Below, piece by piece: positions 5,676-9,322 of a stretch of DNA of 9,322 nucleotides. The DNA is taken from NCBI GenBank assembly GCA_937968035.1, contig CALBTS010000842.1, positions 1 to 9,322 on the forward strand, given 5' to 3'. The translations under genes and the position numbers were made by a program. Source of the DNA: an uncultured Methanomethylovorans sp. (GTDB taxonomy: Archaea; Halobacteriota; Methanosarcinia; Methanosarcinales; Methanosarcinaceae). The notes beneath the pieces are model-generated. The model saw only the letters and a list, made by a program, of their open reading frames with translations, had not been told where the DNA came from and did no database searches. Positions within the stretch are counted from its first letter, which is position 1. Every line of letters begins with the position of its first letter.

Positions 5676-5692
5676 GTATTTTATAATAAAAA
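5676..5692 (-). promoter_or_regulatory. Probable TATA box of the ABC operon
   Basis: The minus strand has TTTTTATTATAAAATACC around 5692-5676. A transcript start about 25 bases downstream (near 5658) would put the first hairpin of the leader at the very 5' end of the RNA. Another TATA-like site near 5523-5516 is too close to the start codon at 5497 to serve it. Confidence 0.5.
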
Positions 5693-5754
5693 CATACTTA
5701 GAGCTTAAAGAGAAAATAGGAAATAGTTTTCAAATCCAAGCTTTAATATAGAAA

Positions 5755-5782
5755 TTAAAAGAGAAAAAACCTTTAAAAAGAA
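5755..5782 (-). terminator. Oligo-T terminator region after the regulator gene
   Basis: The minus strand has closely spaced T-runs (TTTTT at 5779-5775, TTTTTT at 5769-5764, TTTT at 5760-5757) about 70 bases after the stop of the winged-helix gene and ahead of the ABC promoter. This fits a factor-independent archaeal terminator. The rest of the gap from 5693 to 5846 is plain AT-rich sequence in which I see no gene. Confidence 0.45.
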
Positions 5783-5846
5783 GTTTGATACTATTTTGAA
5801 TCATAATAAAGGGTTATTCTGGCAAAAGCAGGATAGAAACCAGTTC

Positions 5847-6788
5847 TTAAGATCGCTGATCCTGTTCAACAAGAAGGATAACATTCCCTCTACCTCTTTT
5901 GAACTTCTGGATCATGCCTCTTTTTTCAAGATCAAATAGCATGAGGCTCACTTTGCCTTCTGAATATTTGAGCTTGCTCCTGAGGTCCTTTTGGGTCATA
6001 CGTCCACCCTGAGCACGAATGATATCCAGTATCTCCTGCAGATCAGCAGGTATTGGCCCCTTGGGGATGACATCTAAAGTATTTGACCCCATATTATCTG
6101 GCTCTGCGACGATCAGTTCTGTAGGATCTGTTTCCTCTGACTCCGTTTCCTCGAACTCTTGTGACCCGGTTTTAATGCTTTCAGGAGAAACTGTGAACTG
6201 TACCGGTTTAGGTATAAGAATTACTTTTTCCTCGGCCTTTTCTTGCTTTACTGCCTGATGCCTTTCTGCAGAAAGAGTGGTCTTTTTGCCTGTTGAGTGT
6301 CTTAACAAAAAGAACAGAACCAAGAGTATTAGAATAGTTATAAGAATAGTATCAACGGAAATAAAATTGCTCTGAACAGCGGTCGCATTCTGGAAGCTTA
6401 TAGACTGATTTGAAGAAGAAGAAGAAGAAGAACCATTAATAGAAGATTTACTTTGAGAATAATCCGGAAAAAGTAACAGGTCGAGCACATAGCTGCCCTC
6501 GTCTGTAATATTCACAAAATCCTCGGCATAATAAATAAGGCTGCTATCCTCATAATAACTTGCACTTATCTTATAATTCCCCTCGGGCAGGTTAAAGGAA
6601 TAAGTACCATATTTACACACCATTGACTGCACAGGAGTAGAGTTCACATTTACAATTACATTTTCCAGAGGTTGGAATGTATTCCATTCATACACCACAC
6701 CATGAATGGTAGCGCTTGCGCCTGCAGTCATTAAAAATGGAATGACTAACAAGATGGCAAATATGATCCTACGGGAAAATGCCTTCAT
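5847..6788 (-). CDS. Membrane-anchored winged-helix regulator with extracytoplasmic beta-sandwich domain (COG2512-like)
   Basis: This is a 313-residue protein with a signal-like N-terminus (about 8-26, ending GASA). An extracytoplasmic carboxypeptidase-regulatory-like beta-sandwich follows (about 27-107; note IHGVVYEWNTFQPLENVIV and the LPEGNYKISA loop). Next come a Ser-rich linker with seven consecutive serines (120-126), a transmembrane helix (about 143-162) followed by basic residues, an acidic linker, and a C-terminal winged helix (about 246-308; MTQKDLRSKLKYSEGKVSLMLFDLEKRGMI). The wing RGRGN is basic. This arrangement fits a one-component regulator: the outer domain senses a surface or secreted ligand and the inner domain binds DNA. 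Its ATG overlaps the stop of the lipoprotein gene as ATGA, so the two are co-expressed. Targets are unknown; the neighbouring operons are candidates. Confidence 0.85.
   Translation of the reverse strand: MKAFSRRIIFAILLVIPFLMTAGASATIHGVVYEWNTFQPLENVIVNVNSTPVQSMVCKYGTYSFNLPEGNYKISASYYEDSSLIYYAEDFVNITDEGSYVLDLLLFPDYSQSKSSINGSSSSSSSNQSISFQNATAVQSNFISVDTILITILILLVLFFLLRHSTGKKTTLSAERHQAVKQEKAEEKVILIPKPVQFTVSPESIKTGSQEFEETESEETDPTELIVAEPDNMGSNTLDVIPKGPIPADLQEILDIIRAQGGRMTQKDLRSKLKYSEGKVSLMLFDLEKRGMIQKFKRGRGNVILLVEQDQRS
6412..6432. repeat. (GAA)7 trinucleotide microsatellite within the regulator gene
   Basis: Seven perfect GAA units encode the serine run of the linker on the minus strand. Slippage would change linker length in steps of one residue without a frameshift. 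Confidence 0.8.
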
Positions 6789-7741
6789 TTGATATCAGTA
6801 TAGATAGAGGGGCTATTAATAGTTCTTCTTACAGTGGGTGCTTCCCAATGCATATCATCCGAACTGCCATCCGGACATGTTATTATGTAAGTACCGTTAC
6901 CGAAAAAATCAATTGTACCATTCCCTTTAACAACAATTGATATTTCACTTGCTTCTACTATGAAAGCCGATCTTTGCGCCGAGATGGCCACTGTTGCATC
7001 AATTATCTTGTAATAAGATAATCTGTCCTCAGGTTTTTCTGACTGTTTAAACTCATATTTGCCTACTATAGTGATAGGCAATTCCGGGTTATTGGGAAGA
7101 CCCACTACATAAAAAACACCATTTCTAATGGAAATGTTAGCATTCAGATCACCCACTAGCAACACTCTTCCTGTACCGGTTGCAGAAAGTGTGCAACCCT
7201 CACCTAATTTAACATGTCCTGGAAGCAGCTTTTTCATTTCGTTGAAGATATCCAGGAGTATGGAATTAGATTTTTTCAGGTTCTCCCTGGATAGTTGCAT
7301 ATATAGTTCTGTTTCAATTGCCGCACATTCCGGGTCCGTACAGCCCTCATGATCCTGATCTGCGAGTTGGCGGTATGTTTTCGCACTGGATATCAAAGTT
7401 TTATATTCTTCAAGAAGAGACTTAAGCCTTTGAACATCTTTACCTTCTTCCTCAAAACTCAGTATCCTGGAATCTAACTCTTGTGCTATCAAATCTGCTT
7501 CAGAGATAATATTGTTGAATTCCTCTCTTTCATCCCTGAAAACTGGACGAATGTCAGGACGCTCAGGCTTAATATGATCAGGAGAAGAAAGGACACTTAG
7601 AGATGCCGGAACAAGACTGTAATCCGGTTTATAATCCTGACCTCTGTTCAAAGTGGAGGGCTTATCTGCACATCCACCTGCTATTGTAACCAAGACGATT
7701 GCAAATATAAGCACTATAGCCTTGTGATTCATGTGATCCAT
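6785..7741 (-). CDS. Lipoprotein with a coiled-coil region and C-terminal beta domain; partner of the winged-helix regulator
   Basis: The 318-residue protein begins with a signal sequence and lipobox (IVLVTIAGGC, lipid-carrying C24), so it is expected on the outer face of the membrane. Residues about 69-180 are charged and helical, with heptad-like spacing (EEFNNIISEADLIAQELDSR and LKSLLEEYKTLISSAK) and a CTDPEC pair (C134, C139). Residues about 183-300 are beta-rich, with repeating phrases such as GTGRVLLVGDLNANIS and VVKGNGTIDFFGNGT, like a small beta-solenoid. No family is recognised. An in-frame ATG three codons in (7732) is an alternative start; AGGT three bases before the first ATG and GGATC before the second are both weak sites. 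The overlap with the regulator gene suggests that the lipoprotein takes part in sensing (inference). Confidence 0.82.
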   Translation of the reverse strand: MDHMNHKAIVLIFAIVLVTIAGGCADKPSTLNRGQDYKPDYSLVPASLSVLSSPDHIKPERPDIRPVFRDEREEFNNIISEADLIAQELDSRILSFEEEGKDVQRLKSLLEEYKTLISSAKTYRQLADQDHEGCTDPECAAIETELYMQLSRENLKKSNSILLDIFNEMKKLLPGHVKLGEGCTLSATGTGRVLLVGDLNANISIRNGVFYVVGLPNNPELPITIVGKYEFKQSEKPEDRLSYYKIIDATVAISAQRSAFIVEASEISIVVKGNGTIDFFGNGTYIITCPDGSSDDMHWEAPTVRRTINSPSIYTDIK

Positions 7742-7761
7742 ATACCTATACTTTTTTTCCC

Positions 7762-7802
7762 TGGCTATTTTCCTGTTCCATTTTGACCTTGCGAAATAGC
7801 CA
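7762..7802 (-). repeat. 9-bp inverted repeat in the leader of the lipoprotein operon
   Basis: TGGCTATTT (7762-7770) and AAATAGCCA (7794-7802) are perfect inverted arms 23 bases apart. With a transcript start near 7812 the repeat would form a stem near the 5' end of an approximately 70-base leader. It may equally be a protein-binding site. Confidence 0.45.
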
Positions 7803-7831
7803 ATATATCAGGTTAATAAAGACATTGAACT

Positions 7832-7846
7832 ACAATATAAATATGC
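7832..7846 (-). promoter_or_regulatory. Probable TATA box of the lipoprotein/regulator operon
   Basis: The minus strand reads GCATATTTATATTGTA here, with TTTATATT at 7841-7834. The predicted start is near 7812, about 70 bases before the ATG at 7741. Confidence 0.5.
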
Positions 7847-8198
7847 TTGAGAGATTTTTATGTAGCTGTAATAATACAAAACAGATATACTATTATTTAT
7901 ACTTTTTTTGAACTGATGAAGCTTTATAGCACATATTTCAGAGTATAAATGAGATAAAAAGAGCCTAATTGCTGATTAGAGCAGAAAAATGTATTATTGA
8001 AACTTTTCAACTCATGAATATTTACTATAAGTGCTAAAAAGCAATAAAATTGCTCCGTTATTGAGAATATGTAACCCTATGTGTGTATAAGTAATCAATG
8101 ATTTTTATTACACAGTTGAAATAGAATTTTCCAAAAAGAGAGCAATAAAGGAATCTGTAACGATAAAAACTCGAATAAATCTTTCTTTTAAAAATTAA
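7847..8198. other. AT-rich intergenic stretch without a recognisable gene
   Basis: Both strands are broken by frequent stops and no RNA gene is recognised. The only small structures seen are AGCAAT-AAA-ATTGCT (8040-8054), a short hairpin, and CTAAT-TGCTG-ATTAG (7965-7979). Several TATA-like tracts are present, as expected at this base composition. It separates the divergent lipoprotein and repeat-protein genes and may hold regulatory sites for both. Confidence 0.6.
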
Positions 8199-8237
8199 AG
8201 CTCTATTGATCCTTTAAGAGCTAAGTATGCTTATATC
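8199..8237 (+). promoter_or_regulatory. Candidate promoter of the repeat-protein gene: inverted repeat plus TATA box
   Basis: AGCTCT (8199-8204) and AGAGCT (8217-8222) are inverted arms 12 bases apart, followed by the TATA-like GCTTATATCA (8229-8238). A start about 26 bases on (near 8259) gives a leader of about 60 bases ahead of the ATG at 8321. The TATA box is imperfect. Confidence 0.4.
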
Positions 8238-8320
8238 ATTCGTAGAGAATTCAGTAATTGTGCCAGAAACTAAACTGTTTGGACACAACGGATCTGGAGG
8301 AGATCAGTACGCAAAGAAAA

Positions 8321-9109
8321 ATGACAAGATCTATAGCAGCCTTTTCGGTAGCTTTGATGGTCCTATGTTTAGTACCATCCACATTCGCTGCACAGGACAA
8401 TGGCCATAAACACGATATGTATGGAACGATGCATGAAAAAATGAATAGTGCGGAGCCACTAAGCTTCTTCCTTGATAATGCAACTTTCGAGATCCAGCAG
8501 GAGAGAATGCTGGAACATGTGAATGACACGATCTCAATGATCGGATCGGACATAGAGAACATCGAGGAACTGGAAAAAGAGAACATTACAGAAGAGACGC
8601 TCACAACTGCACTCACACAGCTAGAGGAAGCAAAGACACTCATCACTGATGCAGAAGATGAAGGCGACCTGAAGGAAGCAAAGGAACTGATCCGATCAGC
8701 AATGGTTACACTTGGAATCACACCTGAAAACGGTCATGGATTGAGACAAAAACCCATGGATGAACAGGGAATGTCCCAGGAAAATGAATCATTTGAAACA
8801 CATCAGGAAAGAATGTTGGAGCAAATAAATGATACGATCTCATTTATGGAATTTTCAATGATAGGGTCAGAAGAGTTGCAAGACAGGAACATCACAGCAG
8901 AAATGCTGGAAAACGCAACAGCACAGCTGAAAGAAGCAAAAACGATCGTTGAGAACGCAGAAGATAAAGAAGATCTGAAGGAAGCAAAGGAGCAGATACA
9001 TTCGGCTATGGAAGAACTCGGCATCGGACCGGAGAAGGAAAGAGGAATGGAAAGAGGAACAGTGGGTAAACCAGGAATGCCACCACAGAAAGGATCTTCG
9101 GAATCCTAG
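8321..9109 (+). CDS. Secreted two-repeat helical protein with His/Met-containing N-terminus, family unknown
   Basis: From the ATG at 8321 the protein has 262 residues: a signal peptide (MTRSIAAFSVALMVLCLVPS, cleavage after TFA at about 23), a short His/Met segment (HKHDMYGTMHEKM, 29-41), then two tandem repeats (56-138 and 158-240) of acidic, amphipathic helices. Each repeat ends in a hairpin of type QLEEAKTLITDAEDEGDLKE-AKELIRSAM. The tail is Gly/Met/Pro-rich. The open frame extends to a TTG at 8258, but that would put the signal sequence inside the protein. A near-perfect ribosome-site match, GGAGGAGATCA, lies at 8296-8306, unusually far from the ATG; an in-frame ACG at 8309 is the only other candidate near it. 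NDT, NIT and NAT sequons are frequent, which suits a glycosylated archaeal surface protein. A role in metal binding or envelope stress is possible from the His/Met segment, but this is a guess. Confidence 0.78.
   Translation: MTRSIAAFSVALMVLCLVPSTFAAQDNGHKHDMYGTMHEKMNSAEPLSFFLDNATFEIQQERMLEHVNDTISMIGSDIENIEELEKENITEETLTTALTQLEEAKTLITDAEDEGDLKEAKELIRSAMVTLGITPENGHGLRQKPMDEQGMSQENESFETHQERMLEQINDTISFMEFSMIGSEELQDRNITAEMLENATAQLKEAKTIVENAEDKEDLKEAKEQIHSAMEELGIGPEKERGMERGTVGKPGMPPQKGSSES
8486..8734 (+). repeat. Repeat unit 1 of the secreted protein (83 codons)
   Basis: The unit runs from FEIQQERMLEHVNDTIS to LGITPENG. It aligns to unit 2 without gaps with about 47 of 83 residues identical by eye, most strongly at QERMLE, NDTIS, NIT, EAKT and DLKEAKE. 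Confidence 0.8.
8792..9040 (+). repeat. Repeat unit 2 of the secreted protein (83 codons)
   Basis: The unit runs from FETHQERMLEQINDTIS to LGIGPEKE. The centre of the first half differs most from unit 1: unit 2 has FMEFSMIGS where unit 1 has MIGSDIENI. Confidence 0.8.
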
Positions 9110-9153
9110 ATCTTAGAATGATCGATACTGAGAAAAAGAACGATCTGGGAGTA

Positions 9154-9175
9154 GGATGTCCTTACAAGGGCATCC
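9154..9175 (+). other. Hairpin in the 3' region of the repeat-protein gene
   Basis: GGATGTCCTT and AAGGGCATCC form a stem of ten pairs, one of them G-U, around a two-base tip. It lies about 45 bases after the stop and has no T-run directly behind it, so it may protect or process the mRNA end rather than terminate transcription. Confidence 0.4.
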
Positions 9176-9256
9176 ATGACCACATTTATTGAACATGGCG
9201 GAGTGAATGATATAGCTTTCATGATGAACATAACAATTGGGATGGCAGACAAATAA
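9176..9256 (+). CDS. Doubtful 26-residue ORF
   Basis: An ATG-to-TAA frame encodes MTTFIEHGGVNDIAFMMNIT and a short end. The ATG directly follows a hairpin and has no ribosome site. No family is recognised. It may be a relic or chance. Confidence 0.12.
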   Translation: MTTFIEHGGVNDIAFMMNITIGMADK

Positions 9257-9272
9257 CCTTGGGATACTCAAT

Positions 9273-9299
9273 AGGGAGAAACATACTCCCTGTTTTTTA
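9273..9299 (+). terminator. Hairpin plus oligo-T terminator of the repeat-protein gene
   Basis: AGGGAG (9273-9278) and CTCCCT (9286-9291) form a 6-bp stem with a seven-base loop, followed by GTTTTTTAT. The TTTTTTATATGC at its end could also serve as TATA box for a gene beyond the window. Confidence 0.65.
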
Positions 9300-9322
9300 T
9301 ATGCACTTGTAGGGGGATAGGT

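Noticed and set aside
8040..8054. AGCAAT-AAA-ATTGCT as a terminator or small RNA stem.
   Set aside because: The stem is short and AT-rich, has no T-run and no flanking gene end; such stems are expected by chance here.
7847..8198. Possible tRNA, CRISPR array or small RNA gene in the long AT-rich gap.
   Set aside because: No cloverleaf, no regularly spaced repeats and no GC-rich island, which structured RNAs usually show against such a background.
8251..8721. Long minus-strand open frame (156 codons) opposite the repeat protein, with many serines.
   Set aside because: It is the antisense shadow of a Glu/Lys-rich repeat gene; the plus strand has the signal peptide and the repeats.

Overview
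The window looks like a chromosomal segment of a methanogenic archaeon, most likely in the Methanosarcinales (a Methanolobus- or Methanosarcina-like organism). The reasons are archaeal TATA boxes about 25 bases ahead of expected transcript starts, strong GGAGG/GGTGA ribosome sites, a COG1361-type 'S-layer' protein, a ferredoxin:thioredoxin reductase catalytic subunit in a thiol-redox operon, a membrane-anchored winged-helix regulator of the archaeal COG2512 type, and moderate GC with AT-rich intergenic regions. The genus is inference. Every gene is on the minus strand except the secreted repeat protein at the right end and two doubtful short frames.

Region 1 (1-1804, minus) is a tight redox operon. 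Transcription order is Rieske protein B, a degenerate Rieske-like fragment, Rieske protein A, a glutaredoxin-like CPWC protein, an FTR catalytic subunit, and a nitroreductase-family flavoprotein that runs off the left edge. Two junctions are ATGA overlaps (Rieske A/glutaredoxin and FTR/nitroreductase) and one is a short gap. The promoter has a TATA box with a perfect 9-bp inverted repeat just upstream, which could be an operator. Together the genes suggest an electron-to-dithiol relay; that is inference.

Region 2 (1999-5692, minus) is a four-gene operon: a 47-residue basic protein, a MacB/LolD-type ABC ATPase, a secreted and membrane-anchored COG1361 protein, and a MacB-type permease. The COG1361 protein occupies the place that an adaptor such as MacA has in bacterial systems. 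A leader of about 160 bases precedes the operon. It carries three AAAGGAGG motifs, mutually exclusive hairpins and a 14-base palindrome, and looks like a post-transcriptional switch.

Region 3 (5847-7842, minus) is a two-gene operon, joined by an ATGA overlap, that encodes a lipoprotein with a coiled-coil domain and a membrane protein with an extracytoplasmic beta-sandwich, a Ser-rich linker, one transmembrane helix and a cytoplasmic winged helix. It reads as a surface-sensing one-component regulator with a lipoprotein partner.

Region 4 (7843-9322) is a long AT-rich divergent intergenic stretch followed by a plus-strand gene for a secreted, His/Met-containing, highly charged helical protein made of two tandem 83-residue repeats. 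A structured 3' region and a hairpin/oligo-T terminator follow.

The best candidates for something undescribed are the Rieske/glutaredoxin/FTR/nitroreductase operon with its third, decayed Rieske copy, and the switch-like leader of the ABC operon.
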